DNA from: Pseudomonas sp. GD04091
Lineage (GTDB): Bacteria; Pseudomonadota; Gammaproteobacteria; Pseudomonadales; Pseudomonadaceae
Assembly: GCF_029836165.1 (NCBI RefSeq)
Contig: NZ_JAOEBG010000014.1
Span: forward strand, 1-64,000
Direction: 5' to 3'
DNA length: 64,000 nucleotides
The position numbers and the translations under genes were made by a program. Under the pieces are notes generated by a model, which was not told where the DNA came from, did no database searches, and saw only the letters and a program-made list of their open reading frames with translations. Below, piece by piece: positions 16,912 to 25,955 of the stretch; positions within the stretch are counted from its first letter, which is position 1, and the number at the start of each line of letters is the position of its first letter.

Positions 16912-18201
16912 ATGCTGTCCACGCAGCCGCAGGCGTTCACGCCTACCCGTTCCTTCGCCGCCCGACCTTCCGCCCTCGCCAGTGCCGTCGCCCTTGCCGG
17001 TGTCGCGCCCATGAGCCAGGCCGCCTTCTTCGAAGACAGCACGGCCACCTTCGAAACCCGCAACATGTACTTCAACCGCGATTTCCGCGACGGCACCAGC
17101 GCGCAGCAATCCAAGCGCGACGAATGGGCCCAGGGTTTCATGCTCAATTTCGAGTCCGGCTACACCGAAGGCACCGTCGGCTTCGGCCTGGACGCGCTGG
17201 GCATGCTCGGCGTCAAGCTCGACTCCAGCAAGGATCGCACCGACACCGGCCTGCTGCCGACCCACGACAACGGCAAGGCCGCCGACGAATACTCCAAGCT
17301 CGGCCTGACCGGCAAGGTCAAGGTCTCGCAGACCGAACTGAAGATCGGCACGCTGATCCCCGAACTGCCCACCCTGCAGCCCAACGACGGGCGCATCCTG
17401 CCGCAGACCTTCGAAGGCGGCCTGGTCACCTCGAAGGAGATCAAGGGCCTGACCTTCACCGGCGCACGCCTGGAAAAGGCCAAGGACCGCAACGACACCA
17501 ACTGGGAAGACCTGGCCCTGAACAACAAGAACGGCCGATTCGGCGGTTCCTTCAGCGCCGACAACTTCGACATGGGCGGCCTGGACTACCAGTTCACCGA
17601 CCGCATCACCGGCAGCTACCACTTCGCCCAGCTTGACGACATCTACCGCCAGCACTTCATCGGCATGGTCGCCACCCAGCCCTGGGGCCCGGGCACCTTC
17701 GGCGCCGACCTGCGCCTGGCGATCAGCGACGATGCGGGCGCGGCCAAGGCCGGCAAGATCGACAACACCACCTTCAACGGCATGCTCAGCTACACCCTGG
17801 GCGGCCACAAGGTCAGCGGCGCCTGGCAGCAGCTGTCTGGCGACAGCGCCTTCCCCTACATCGACGGGGCCGACCCCTACCTGGTCAACTTCGTCCAGAT
17901 CAACGACTTCGCCGGCGCCGACGAGCGCTCCTGGCAAGCGCGCTACGACTACAACTTCGCCGTCCTCGGCATTCCCGGCCTGACCTTCATGACCCGCTAC
18001 ATCAGCGGCGACAACGTCAGCCGCGCGGCCGGTGGCGAGGGCAAGGAGTGGGAACGCAACACCGAACTGAAGTACGTGGTACAAAGCGGCCCGTTGAAGA
18101 ACGTCGCCGTGCGCCTGCGCAACGCCACCTTCCGCTCCAACTTCGCCCGCGACGCGGACGAGGTGCGGCTGCTGGTGAGCTACAGCGTGGCTCTGTGGTA
18201 A
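16912..18201 (+). CDS. opdH: OprD-family porin, probable tricarboxylate porin (OpdH-like)
   Basis: A 429-residue outer-membrane channel of the OprD family. It has an N-terminal export signal ending near SQAAFFEDS, then the family blocks FFEDSTATFETRNMYFNRDF, YTEGTVGFGLDALGMLGVKL and a C-terminal LLVSYSVALW. OprD porins form substrate-specific 18-strand barrels. The ATG at 16912 has GGAG 9 nt upstream; an ATG at 16897 in the same frame is less likely. Its place between tctDE and tctCBA matches P. aeruginosa opdH, so entry of citrate, isocitrate or aconitate is the likely role, inferred from context. Confidence 0.82.
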   Translation: MLSTQPQAFTPTRSFAARPSALASAVALAGVAPMSQAAFFEDSTATFETRNMYFNRDFRDGTSAQQSKRDEWAQGFMLNFESGYTEGTVGFGLDALGMLGVKLDSSKDRTDTGLLPTHDNGKAADEYSKLGLTGKVKVSQTELKIGTLIPELPTLQPNDGRILPQTFEGGLVTSKEIKGLTFTGARLEKAKDRNDTNWEDLALNNKNGRFGGSFSADNFDMGGLDYQFTDRITGSYHFAQLDDIYRQHFIGMVATQPWGPGTFGADLRLAISDDAGAAKAGKIDNTTFNGMLSYTLGGHKVSGAWQQLSGDSAFPYIDGADPYLVNFVQINDFAGADERSWQARYDYNFAVLGIPGLTFMTRYISGDNVSRAAGGEGKEWERNTELKYVVQSGPLKNVAVRLRNATFRSNFARDADEVRLLVSYSVALW

Positions 18202-18232
18202 CCCATAACAACAACGCTCACGGAGATAGACG

Positions 18233-19213
18233 ATGACCTCTTCACTGCGCCGCCTCGCCCTGGCCACCGGTTGCCTGCTGCTGGCCGGCAATGCCCTGGC
18301 CGCCGAACCGAAACGTCCCGAATGCATCGCCCCGGCCTCGCCCGGCGGCGGTTTCGACCTGACCTGCAAGCTGGTGCAGAGCGCCCTGGTGCAGGAGAAG
18401 ATCCTCAGCAAACCGATGCGCGTGACCTACATGCCCGGCGGCGTCGGCGCGGTGGCCTACAACGCCGTGGTCGCCCAGCGCCCAGGCGATGCCGGCACGC
18501 TGGTGGCCTGGTCCAGCGGTTCGCTGCTCAACCTGGCCCAGGGCAAGTTCGGCCGCTTCGACGAGAACGCGGTGAAATGGGTGGCGGCGGTCGGCACCAG
18601 CTATGGCGCCATCGCGGTGAAGAACGATTCGCCCTACAAGACCCTCGATGACCTGGTCGCGGCCCTGAAGAAAGATCCGAGCAAGGTGGTGATCGGCTCC
18701 GGCGGCACCGTCGGCAGCCAGGACTGGATGCAGACCGCGCTGATCGCCAAGGCCGCCGGCATCAACCCCCGCGACCTGCGCTACGTGGCCCTGGAAGGCG
18801 GCGGCGAGATCGCCACTGCGTTGCTCGGCGGGCACATCCAGGTCGGCTCCACCGATATCTCCGACTCCATGCCGCACATCCAGAGCGGCAACATGCGCAT
18901 CCTCGCGGTGTTCTCCGAGAACCGCCTGGACGAGCCAGAGATGAAGGACATTCCCACCGCCAAGGAGCAGGGCTACGACATCGTCTGGCCGGTGGTGCGC
19001 GGTTTCTACCTGGGGCCGAAGGTCAGCGACGAGGACTACGCCTGGTGGAAGGGCTCGTTCGACAAGATGCTCGCTTCCGAGGACTTCGCCAAGCTGCGTG
19101 ACCAGCGCGAGCTGTTCCCGTTCGCCATGACCGGCGAGGAGCTGGACGGCTACGTGAAGAAACAGGTGGCGGACTACAAGGCGCTGGCCCGGGAATTCGG
19201 GCTGATCCAGTAA
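18233..19213 (+). CDS. tctC: Tripartite tricarboxylate transporter substrate-binding protein TctC
   Basis: TctC is the periplasmic binding protein of the TTT family that delivers tricarboxylates to TctAB. The 326-residue product has a signal peptide (MTSSLRRLALATGCLLLAGN, cleaved at about NALA). Family blocks are IAPASPGGGFDLTCKLVQSA, MRVTYMPGGVGAVAYN, SYGAIAVKNDSPYKTLDDLV and GSGGTVGSQDW. It is 31 nt after the porin gene in the same operon. The only unusual point is the 171-nt gap to tctB that holds a long REP inverted repeat. Confidence 0.93.
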   Translation: MTSSLRRLALATGCLLLAGNALAAEPKRPECIAPASPGGGFDLTCKLVQSALVQEKILSKPMRVTYMPGGVGAVAYNAVVAQRPGDAGTLVAWSSGSLLNLAQGKFGRFDENAVKWVAAVGTSYGAIAVKNDSPYKTLDDLVAALKKDPSKVVIGSGGTVGSQDWMQTALIAKAAGINPRDLRYVALEGGGEIATALLGGHIQVGSTDISDSMPHIQSGNMRILAVFSENRLDEPEMKDIPTAKEQGYDIVWPVVRGFYLGPKVSDEDYAWWKGSFDKMLASEDFAKLRDQRELFPFAMTGEELDGYVKKQVADYKALAREFGLIQ

Positions 19214-19229
19214 GCCTCCGACGACTCCC

Positions 19230-19347
19230 TGTAGGAGCGGCCTTGTGTCGCGAAAGGGCTGCGCAGCGGCCCCAGGATTTCAGCTTCGCAGCGTGAATTG
19301 CCGGGGCTGCGTTGCAGCCCTTTCGCGACACAAGGCCGCTCCTACAG
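19230..19347. repeat. Long inverted REP pair between tctC and tctB
   Basis: Left arm at about 19230-19266 (CTGTAGGAGCGGCCTTGTGT and following CGCGAAAGGGC); the right arm at about 19303-19347 is its near-exact inverse (GCCCTTTCGCGACACAAGGC, CGCTCCTACAG). The arms are over 35 bp with few mismatches. It lies inside an operon and could differentially stabilise the tctC message relative to tctBA, a common arrangement for abundant binding proteins (inference). Confidence 0.9.
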
Positions 19348-19384
19348 GGGCCGCGTCATGCCGATGAACCATGAGGATTCTTCC

Positions 19385-19843
19385 ATGATCCTGCAACGCC
19401 TCTTCGCCCTGGCCCTGCTGGCGCTGTGCGCCGCGCTGGCCGTGATGGCCTGGCCCTACCAGGCCGCCTTCTCCTATGAACCGGTGGGCCCGCGCGCCTA
19501 CCCACTGCTGATGCTCGGCCTCATGAGCCTGGGCCTGCTGTACCTGGCGATCCGCCCCACGCCCATCGTGCGCAAGGACGACGAGCCGGAGCTGGACCGC
19601 GAAACCCTGATCAAGATCACGGCGTGCGTCGGCCTGCTGGTGGTTTTCGCCAGCACCTTCGAAGCCCTGGGCTTCATCCTCAGCGCCATCCTGGTCGGCG
19701 TGCCCATGGCTCGCCTGTACGGCGGCCGCTGGCTGCACAGCGTCATCGTGGTGGTGGGCATGAGCCTGTTCCTCTACTGGCTGTTCGACCGCGTGATGGA
19801 CGTACCGCTGCCCCTTGGCCTGCTCGACGTACTGGAGAACTGA
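19385..19843 (+). CDS. tctB: Tripartite tricarboxylate transporter small membrane subunit TctB
   Basis: TctB is the small four-span membrane subunit of the tricarboxylate transporter. The 152-residue product starts MILQRLFALALLALCAALAV. It has hydrophobic segments near 5-25, 37-56, 80-115 and 122-142, and the family block FSYEPVGPRAYPLLMLGLMS. The ATG at 19385 has GAGG 8 nt upstream; the longer frame back to 19298 runs into the REP. TctA begins 3 nt after the stop codon. Confidence 0.9.
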   Translation: MILQRLFALALLALCAALAVMAWPYQAAFSYEPVGPRAYPLLMLGLMSLGLLYLAIRPTPIVRKDDEPELDRETLIKITACVGLLVVFASTFEALGFILSAILVGVPMARLYGGRWLHSVIVVVGMSLFLYWLFDRVMDVPLPLGLLDVLEN

Positions 19844-19846
19844 CAC

Positions 19847-21361
19847 ATGGATACCTTGAGCTACCTGGGCCAGGGCTTCGGCGTCGCCCTGAGCCCGTAC
19901 AACCTGGTCACCGCCCTCACCGGCACCCTGATAGGCACCGTGGTCGGCCTGCTGCCGGGCCTGGGCCCGATCAACGGCGTGGCCCTGCTGATCCCCATCG
20001 CCTTCGCCCTCGGCCTGCCGCCGGAGTCGGCGCTGATCCTGCTGGCGGCCGTATACCTGGGCTGCGAATACGGCGGGCGCATCAGCTCGATCCTGCTGAA
20101 CATCCCCGGCGAAGCCTCCACCGTGATGACCACCCTGGACGGCTACCCCATGGCCCGCAGCGGCCTGGCCGGCGTGGCCCTGTCGCTGTCGGCCTGGAGT
20201 TCGTTCATCGGCGCCTTCATCGCCACCTGCGGCATGGTGCTGTTCGCCCCGCTGCTGGCGAAATGGGCGATCGCCTTCGGCCCGGCGGAATACTTCGTGC
20301 TGATGGTGTTCGCCATCGTCGCCCTCGGCGGCATGGCCGGTGACAAACCCTTGAAGACCTTCATCGCCGCGTTGATCGGCCTGTTCCTGTCGGCGGTCGG
20401 CATCGACGCCAACAGCGGTGTGTATCGCTTCACCGGCGACAGCGTGCACCTGGCCGACGGTATCCAGTTCGTGGTGCTGGTGCTGGGCCTGTTCTCCATC
20501 AGCGAAATCCTCCTGCTGCTGGAAAAGACCCATCACGGCCACGTGGCGGTCAAGGCCACCGGGCGCATGCTGTTCAACCTCAAGGAAGCGGCCTCGGTAT
20601 TCTTCGTGAACATCCGTTGCGGCCTGCTGGGCTTCTTCATGGGCGTGCTGCCGGGCGCCGGCGCGACCCTGGCCAGTGCCGTGGCCTACATGACCGAAAA
20701 ACGCATTGCCGGTGACAAAGGCAAGTTCGGCAAGGGCGACGCCCGTGGCCTGGCCGCGCCGGAAACCGCCATCGGAGCCTCCTGCTGCGGCGCCCTGGTG
20801 CCGATGCTGACCCTCGGCGTGCCAGGTTCGGGTACCACAGCGGTGATGATCGGTGCGCTGACCCTGTACAACATCACCCCCGGCCCGTTGCTGTTCGAAC
20901 AACAGCCGGACATCGTCTGGGGCCTGATCGCCTCGCTGTTCATCGCCAACATCATGCTGATCATCCTCAACGTGCCGATGATCCGTGTGTTCACCCGCAT
21001 CCTCGCCGTGCCGAACTGGGCGCTGGTGCCGGTGATCGCGATCATCACCGCGATCGGCGTGTATGCGGTGCATGCCACCACCTTCGATCTGTTCCTGATG
21101 GTCGGCATCGGCATCATGGGCTACATCCTGCGCAAGCTGGACTTCCCACTGTCGCCGATCTTGCTGGGCTTCATCCTCGGCGGGCTGATGGAGCAGAACC
21201 TGCGTCGCGCGCTGTCGATCTCCAACGGTGAACTGGGCATCCTCTGGTCGAGCCCGATCAGCATGGGTGTGTGGGTCCTGGTGTTCTGCATGCTGAGCCT
21301 GCCGCTGCTGCGCAGCTGGCGCAAACGCGCCCTGCAACGCCGGGCCATGGCCGATGCCTGA
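19847..21361 (+). CDS. tctA: Tripartite tricarboxylate transporter large permease TctA
   Basis: TctA is the 12-span permease subunit driving citrate-type uptake with the ion gradient. The 504-residue protein has the two conserved TctA blocks: GLLPGLGPINGVALLIPIAF near residue 37 and, in the second half, MGVLPGAGATLASAVAYMTE with ALVPMLTLGVPGSGTTAVMI. The length is standard. It follows tctB by 3 nt and overlaps the downstream AbrB-family gene by 8 nt. Confidence 0.95.
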   Translation: MDTLSYLGQGFGVALSPYNLVTALTGTLIGTVVGLLPGLGPINGVALLIPIAFALGLPPESALILLAAVYLGCEYGGRISSILLNIPGEASTVMTTLDGYPMARSGLAGVALSLSAWSSFIGAFIATCGMVLFAPLLAKWAIAFGPAEYFVLMVFAIVALGGMAGDKPLKTFIAALIGLFLSAVGIDANSGVYRFTGDSVHLADGIQFVVLVLGLFSISEILLLLEKTHHGHVAVKATGRMLFNLKEAASVFFVNIRCGLLGFFMGVLPGAGATLASAVAYMTEKRIAGDKGKFGKGDARGLAAPETAIGASCCGALVPMLTLGVPGSGTTAVMIGALTLYNITPGPLLFEQQPDIVWGLIASLFIANIMLIILNVPMIRVFTRILAVPNWALVPVIAIITAIGVYAVHATTFDLFLMVGIGIMGYILRKLDFPLSPILLGFILGGLMEQNLRRALSISNGELGILWSSPISMGVWVLVFCMLSLPLLRSWRKRALQRRAMADA

Positions 21362-22379
21362 TCGGTCGTTGCCGCTGTTCTGGGCCACCGGGCTGGTCGG
21401 TCTCGCTGGCGGTTTCGCCGCCAGCCAGGTCGGCTGGCCCTTGCCGTGGATGGTCGGCTCGCTGCTGGCGATCATCCTGGTGCGCTGCCTGACGCCGTGG
21501 CAGCTCAGCGAGATCCCCAACGGCCGCAAGTGCGGGCAGTGGATCATCGGCATCGGCATCGGCCTGCACTTCACCCCGGCGGTGATCGAGCAGGTGGCCA
21601 GCCACTTCGCGCTGATCTTCTTCGGCGCGTTGTTCACCACCCTCTCCAGCGTGATCAGCGTGTGGCTGTTGCGACGTACCGGTGAAGACCGCGCCACGGC
21701 GTTCTTCGCCAGCATGCCGGGCGGTTCGGGGGAGATGGTCAACCTCGGCGCGCGCAATGGCGCGGTGCTCAGCCAGGTGGCCGCGGCACAGAGCCTGCGG
21801 GTGCTGGCGGTGGTGCTGTGCGTGCCGGCGCTGTTCAAGCTGCTGGTGGGCGATGGCGTGCCATTGAATCACCAAGGCAGCGTCAGTGGGGCCTGGCTGG
21901 CATTGATCGCGCCACTGGGCGTTCTGGCCGCGCTGCTCTGGCAGCGTCTGCGCCAGCCCAATCCGTGGCTGTTCGGCCCCTTGCTGGTGGCCGCCAGCGT
22001 GAGCCTGGCGGGAAATCTGCAGATCGGCCTGCCCAACGGTGCCAGCCAGATCGGCCAGTGGTTGATCGGCAGCGGCCTGGCCTGTCACTTCAACCGCGCC
22101 TTCTTCCGCCGGGCGCCGTCGTTCCTCGGGCGTACCCTGCTGGCCACGGCGCTGTGCATGCTGATCGCCGCGGGCGCGGCCTGGGCGTTGAGCCTGCTGA
22201 CGCACCTGGACCTGCGCTCGCTGACGCTGGGGATGATGCCCGGGGGCATCGCCGAGATGAGCCTGACGGCGGAGACCCTGCAACTGTCCGTGCCGCTGGT
22301 GACGGCATTGCAAGTGATGCGGTTGTTGTTCGTGCTGTTTCTGGCCGAGCCGTTGTTCCGGCGCTGGGCAAGGCCCTGA
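21354..22379 (+). CDS. AbrB-family membrane protein (AbrB duplication)
   Basis: A 341-residue, very hydrophobic protein with about ten membrane segments. It has two internally similar halves, each with a glycine-rich PGGxxEM motif: ASMPGGSGEMVNLGARNGAV near 120 and GMMPGGIAEMSLTAETLQLS near 300. This is the AbrB/ammonia-monooxygenase-annotated membrane family, unrelated to the B. subtilis AbrB DNA-binding protein. Its start codon overlaps the tctA stop by 8 nt, so it is translated with the tricarboxylate transporter. Its function is unknown; an auxiliary transport or efflux role is an inference from the coupling. Confidence 0.82.
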   Translation: MPDRSLPLFWATGLVGLAGGFAASQVGWPLPWMVGSLLAIILVRCLTPWQLSEIPNGRKCGQWIIGIGIGLHFTPAVIEQVASHFALIFFGALFTTLSSVISVWLLRRTGEDRATAFFASMPGGSGEMVNLGARNGAVLSQVAAAQSLRVLAVVLCVPALFKLLVGDGVPLNHQGSVSGAWLALIAPLGVLAALLWQRLRQPNPWLFGPLLVAASVSLAGNLQIGLPNGASQIGQWLIGSGLACHFNRAFFRRAPSFLGRTLLATALCMLIAAGAAWALSLLTHLDLRSLTLGMMPGGIAEMSLTAETLQLSVPLVTALQVMRLLFVLFLAEPLFRRWARP

Positions 22380-22385
22380 ATCACG

Positions 22386-22410
22386 GGGCCGCAAAGCGGC
22401 CCTCTGTTCT
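22386..22410 (+). terminator. Hairpin terminator after the tct operon
   Basis: GGGCCGC-AAA-GCGGCCC followed by TCTGTTCT, 7 nt past the last gene of the operon. The T-tract is weak, so termination may be partial. The gene on the other side (ung) converges on it. Confidence 0.6.
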
Positions 22411-22414
22411 CGGA

Positions 22415-23107
22415 TTACAACGGCGGCAACGCCCAATCGATCGGCGCCATCCCGCGTTGCTCCAGGAAGCCGTTGGTACGGCTGAAATGCCCGCAGCCAA
22501 AGAACCCGCGGTAAGCCGACAGTGGTGACGGGTGTACCGATTTGAGCACCAGGTGCTTGCTGGCGTCGATCAGCTTCTGCTTGCTTTGCGCATGCGCTCC
22601 CCACAGCAGGAACACCACGTTCGGGCACTGCTCGCTGACGACCTGGATGATCCGGTCGGTGAAGAACTCCCAGCCGCGCTTGGCATGGGACGCGGCATTG
22701 GCGCGCTCCACGGTCATGGTGGTGTTGAGCAGCAGCACCCCTTGCTCGGCCCAGCTCTGCAAGTAACCGTGGTTGGGGATGGGCAGGTTCAGGTCGCGCT
22801 GCAGTTCCTTGTAGATATTGACCAGCGACGGCGGCGTGGGGATGCCTGGCTGCACCGAGAAGCACAGGCCATGGGCCTGCCCCGGGCCGTGGTACGGATC
22901 CTGGCCGAGGATGACCACCTTGACCTGCTCCAGCGGTGTCGAATTCAAGGCGTTGAAGATCAGCGGTCCAGGCGGATAGATCTCCTTGCCCGCGGCATAT
23001 TCCGCACGCAGGAACTCACGCAGCTGGTGCATGTAGGGCTGGTCGAACTCGGCGCGCAGCGCGGCTTTCCAGCTGGGTTCGAGTTTGATGCGATCGTCGT
23101 CGGTCAT
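22415..23107 (-). CDS. ung: Uracil-DNA glycosylase
   Basis: Ung removes uracil from DNA, starting base-excision repair. The 230-residue protein begins MTDDDRIKLEPSWKAALRAE and shows the water-activating loop GQDPYHGPGQAHGL with Asp70. LNTTMTVE follows, then the C-terminal HPSPLSAYRGFFGCGHFSRTN containing the leucine/DNA-intercalating loop. The ATG at 23107 gives the family length; two upstream codons in the track frame add an unsupported MLLDAP. It is convergent with the tct operon. Confidence 0.96.
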   Translation of the reverse strand: MTDDDRIKLEPSWKAALRAEFDQPYMHQLREFLRAEYAAGKEIYPPGPLIFNALNSTPLEQVKVVILGQDPYHGPGQAHGLCFSVQPGIPTPPSLVNIYKELQRDLNLPIPNHGYLQSWAEQGVLLLNTTMTVERANAASHAKRGWEFFTDRIIQVVSEQCPNVVFLLWGAHAQSKQKLIDASKHLVLKSVHPSPLSAYRGFFGCGHFSRTNGFLEQRGMAPIDWALPPL

Positions 23108-23234
23108 GGGGGCATCCAATAGCAAAGTGGCGCGACACTAGGAAAGCCTTGGCAGCTTGTCAATCGATCCGACCGACGACCGGCAGCTTCGCCAGCGCGG
23201 TCCATACTGGTGGGATGACCTGCACGAGGTAGCC

Positions 23235-24341
23235 ATGTCCATTCAATGCGAGGTATTCACCGGCGCCGACGGCGCCCGCATCGGTATCGCCACGCTGGAT
23301 GCGCCCAAGGCACTCAATGCCCTGACGCTGCCCATGATCGAAGTGCTCGACGAGCGCCTGCGCAGCTGGGCCAGTGATCCTGGCATCGTCTGCGTGCTGC
23401 TGCGCGGCAATGGATCTAAGGCCTTCTGTGCCGGTGGCGACGTCAGGGCGTTGGTCCAGGCCTGCCGCGAGCACCCGGGCAGCGTGCCAACGCTGGCCGC
23501 CAGCTTCTTCGCCAGCGAGTACCGCCTCGATCATCGTCTGCACACCTACCCCAAACCCCTCCTTTGCTGGGGCCATGGGCACGTGCTGGGCGGTGGCATG
23601 GGGCTGTTGCAAGGCGCGTGCGTGCGTATCGTCACGCCCAGCAGCCGCCTGGCCATGCCCGAGATCAGCATCGGCCTGTACCCCGATGTCGGCGCCAGCT
23701 GGTTCCTCGCCCGCCTGCCAGGCAAGCTCGGGCTGTTCCTGGGGTTGACCGGGGCTCCGATCAATGCCCGCGACGCACTGGATCTCGGCCTGGCTGATCG
23801 CTTTCTGGGCGAACACCAGCAAGAGGCCCTGATCGAGGAACTGCTGCAAATGAACTGGCAGGAGCAAACGGCCCTGCAGCTCAACAGCCTGCTCAAGGCC
23901 GAGCAGCACAGGGCCTGCGCCCAAATGCCCGAAGGTCAGTGGTTGGCACGCCGGACGGTGATCGACGAAGTGCTCGATGTGGCCGACCCGGTGGCCGCCT
24001 GGCGCGCGCTGACAGGTCTGGCCCGGCACGCCGACCCGCTCCTGGCGGCAGCCGGCCAGCGTCTGCATGAAGGCTGCCCATTGACCGCGCACCTGGTGTG
24101 GGAGCAGATCCGCCGCGCGCGCTATCTGTCGCTGGCGCAGGTGTTCCAGATGGAATACACCATGAGCCTGAATTGCTGCCGTCACCCAGAATTCAGTGAA
24201 GGCGTACGGGCCAGGTTGCTGGACAAGGACAATGCGCCGCACTGGCACTGGCCGGATGTGGCGCAAGTGCCAGACGCGGTCGTGGCGGCGCACTTTTCGA
24301 AGGCATGGGAAGGACGGCACCCGCTGGCAGACCTGGAATGA
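23235..24341 (+). CDS. Enoyl-CoA hydratase/isomerase family protein (3-hydroxyisobutyryl-CoA hydrolase-like)
   Basis: A 368-residue crotonase-fold enzyme, longer than ordinary enoyl-CoA hydratases (about 260) and of the size of 3-hydroxyisobutyryl-CoA hydrolases. The N-terminal half has the CoA-binding and oxyanion pattern (LRGNGSKAFCAGGDVRALVQ, CWGHGHVLGGGMGLLQGAC, MPEISIGLYPDVGASWFLAR). The C-terminal half has SLNCCRHPEFSEGVRARLLD, as in the ECH_2 type. The ATG at 23235 has GAGGT just upstream. It stands alone, so its physiological substrate (valine degradation or another acyl-CoA) cannot be decided from context. Confidence 0.85.
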   Translation: MSIQCEVFTGADGARIGIATLDAPKALNALTLPMIEVLDERLRSWASDPGIVCVLLRGNGSKAFCAGGDVRALVQACREHPGSVPTLAASFFASEYRLDHRLHTYPKPLLCWGHGHVLGGGMGLLQGACVRIVTPSSRLAMPEISIGLYPDVGASWFLARLPGKLGLFLGLTGAPINARDALDLGLADRFLGEHQQEALIEELLQMNWQEQTALQLNSLLKAEQHRACAQMPEGQWLARRTVIDEVLDVADPVAAWRALTGLARHADPLLAAAGQRLHEGCPLTAHLVWEQIRRARYLSLAQVFQMEYTMSLNCCRHPEFSEGVRARLLDKDNAPHWHWPDVAQVPDAVVAAHFSKAWEGRHPLADLE

Positions 24342-24352
24342 AGCCCGAACAC

Positions 24353-24790
24353 TCAACGCTGCCAGTTGCGATCCCCACGCCAACCGCCACCGGGTCGCTG
24401 CTCACGAGTGCCTGGGCCGTTGGAATGCCAACGATCTGTGCGCCGACCATCATTGCGGTAATCGTTACGATCCCGGTCGCGCCCGTAGTCATAGCGCTGG
24501 CGATTGCCATAGTCGTAACGCGGGTTGCCCTGCCAGTGCGGTTGCACGCCAGGGGCAGGGTAAGGCCGGTAGTGCGGGCCTGGTGCCGGGCGGTAGTAGC
24601 GCGGGGCAGGCTGGTAGTAGTAACGCGGCTGCGGCGCCACGTGGTAGCGGTCGTAGCGGTAGTAACCGGGGTACACATAGCGATCGGCGGTGTAGTAGTC
24701 GCTGCGGTAGTAGCCGCCGCTTGCGTAATACGGCGCGCAGCCGGCCGTCAGAAGCCCGAGCAGGACGATCAACAGGATTCGTGGGTACAT
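24353..24790 (-). CDS. Tyr/Arg-rich lipoprotein of unknown function
   Basis: A 145-residue protein starting MYPRILLIVLLGLLTAGC, with a lipobox LLTAGC and lipidation Cys18, so it is probably anchored to the outer membrane. The mature part is low-complexity, dominated by Tyr, Arg, Pro, Asp and Gly (YYRSDYY, RYYYQPAPRYYRPAPGPHY, RDRDRNDYRNDGRR). AGGAGG sits 5 nt before the ATG, which decides the start against a longer open frame. Similar YXXGG-rich lipoproteins occur in pseudomonads, but I cannot assign a function. It is convergent with the crotonase gene. Confidence 0.8.
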   Translation of the reverse strand: MYPRILLIVLLGLLTAGCAPYYASGGYYRSDYYTADRYVYPGYYRYDRYHVAPQPRYYYQPAPRYYRPAPGPHYRPYPAPGVQPHWQGNPRYDYGNRQRYDYGRDRDRNDYRNDGRRTDRWHSNGPGTREQRPGGGWRGDRNWQR

Positions 24791-25009
24791 GGCGGCCTCC
24801 TGGACCGCAAGGATGTCCGTCACAGCGGCGCTGGCGGACGTCGACAGCGATGCGTTCGTCGACACTGGATAAGACCGCCAAGGCAGGGTTCGGTGCCATT
24901 TCTGCAACATATTGAAACAGGTCGTCTTGCCCAGCGGCGGGCGGGCGTCTCGCTCCGATATACTCTGCCGCCCATGACTGCGTCTGCTCCCTGACGCCCG
25001 GAATCGACC

Positions 25010-25231
25010 ATGCCTGACACTCGACGCTGCCCCGCCTGTGGCGCCCTCAACCAATGCGGCCTGGCCGACCCACGCAGCGCCACACAAGGCTGCTGGTGCT
25101 TCAGCGTGAGCATCGACCCGGCCGTGCTCGAAGCGCTGCCCAGCGAGCTGCGCGACAAGGCCTGTCTATGCCCGCGCTGCGCGCAAGTGGACGCGCAGCT
25201 CAAGGCAGCGTCGACCGCCGCGATCCGCTAG
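25010..25231 (+). CDS. Cysteine-rich CWC family protein
   Basis: A 73-residue protein with the pattern C-P-x-C-G (CPACGALNQCGLA), then GCWCFSVSID and CLCPRC near the C-terminus, typical of the small cysteine-rich CWC family thought to bind a metal. It starts MPDTRRCPACGALN. The stop is 31 nt before the rsuA-type gene, so the two may be co-transcribed. No function is known to me. Confidence 0.8.
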   Translation: MPDTRRCPACGALNQCGLADPRSATQGCWCFSVSIDPAVLEALPSELRDKACLCPRCAQVDAQLKAASTAAIR

Positions 25232-25262
25232 ACTGCGCGCCGTTTCCCCACGATCTGCCGCC

Positions 25263-25955
25263 ATGCGCCTCGACCGATTCCTCGGCAACCTGCCCTGCTA
25301 CAACCGCCAGCAAGTACGTCTGCTACTGGCCAGCAGGCGCGTGCGCGTGGATGGCGTCGCGACTGGGGACCCGCTGCACGAGGTGCGTGAATTCAGCCGG
25401 GTCGAGGTGGACGGTCAGGTGGTGCAGGCCGGCCGCCCCGCCCGTTACCTGATGCTGCACAAACCCACCGGCTGCGTCAGCGCCACCAGCGACCCACAGC
25501 ACCGCACGGTACTCGACCTGCTGCCCGAAGACCTGCGCGATGATCTGCATATCGCCGGGCGCCTGGATTACAACACCACCGGCCTGATGATCCTGACCAA
25601 CGACGGTCAGTGGTCGCGACGCCTGACCCAGCCGCAAACCAAGCTGCCGAAGATCTACCACGTGCGGACCGAGGACGAGATCGGCGCACATTATGTCGAC
25701 AAGTTTCGCGAAGGCTTCTACTTCGCCTTCGAAGACCTCACCACCCTGCCCGCCCGACTGGATATCCTTGGTCCCCGGGAGGCACGCCTGGCGATCATCG
25801 AAGGACGCTATCACCAGGTGAAGCGGATGTTCGGCCATTTCCAGAACAAGGTGGTGGGACTGCATCGGGAGCGCATGGGCCCCATCCAACTGGATCCAGG
25901 GTTGGCACCGGGTGAGTTCAGGGCGCTCTCGGCCGCGGAAATCGCCACGGTCTGA
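25263..25955 (+). CDS. rsuA: 16S rRNA pseudouridine synthase, RsuA type
   Basis: RsuA isomerises U516 of 16S rRNA to pseudouridine. The 230-residue protein has an N-terminal S4-like domain (MRLDRFLGNLPCYNRQQVRL) and then the catalytic motif GRLDYNTTGLMILTNDG with Asp102, the same position as E. coli RsuA. LHKPTGCVSATSD, LPKIYHV and EGRYHQVKRMFGHFQNKVVG follow. Length and motifs favour RsuA over RluE/RluF, but paralogues exist in Pseudomonas, so the exact target is inferred. A REP pair follows directly. Confidence 0.85.
   Translation: MRLDRFLGNLPCYNRQQVRLLLASRRVRVDGVATGDPLHEVREFSRVEVDGQVVQAGRPARYLMLHKPTGCVSATSDPQHRTVLDLLPEDLRDDLHIAGRLDYNTTGLMILTNDGQWSRRLTQPQTKLPKIYHVRTEDEIGAHYVDKFREGFYFAFEDLTTLPARLDILGPREARLAIIEGRYHQVKRMFGHFQNKVVGLHRERMGPIQLDPGLAPGEFRALSAAEIATV

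Noticed and set aside
19280..21838. 852-residue minus-strand open frame across tctB/tctA
   Set aside because: His/Gln/Gly-rich composition typical of antisense to high-GC coding sequence; the plus-strand genes carry full family motifs.
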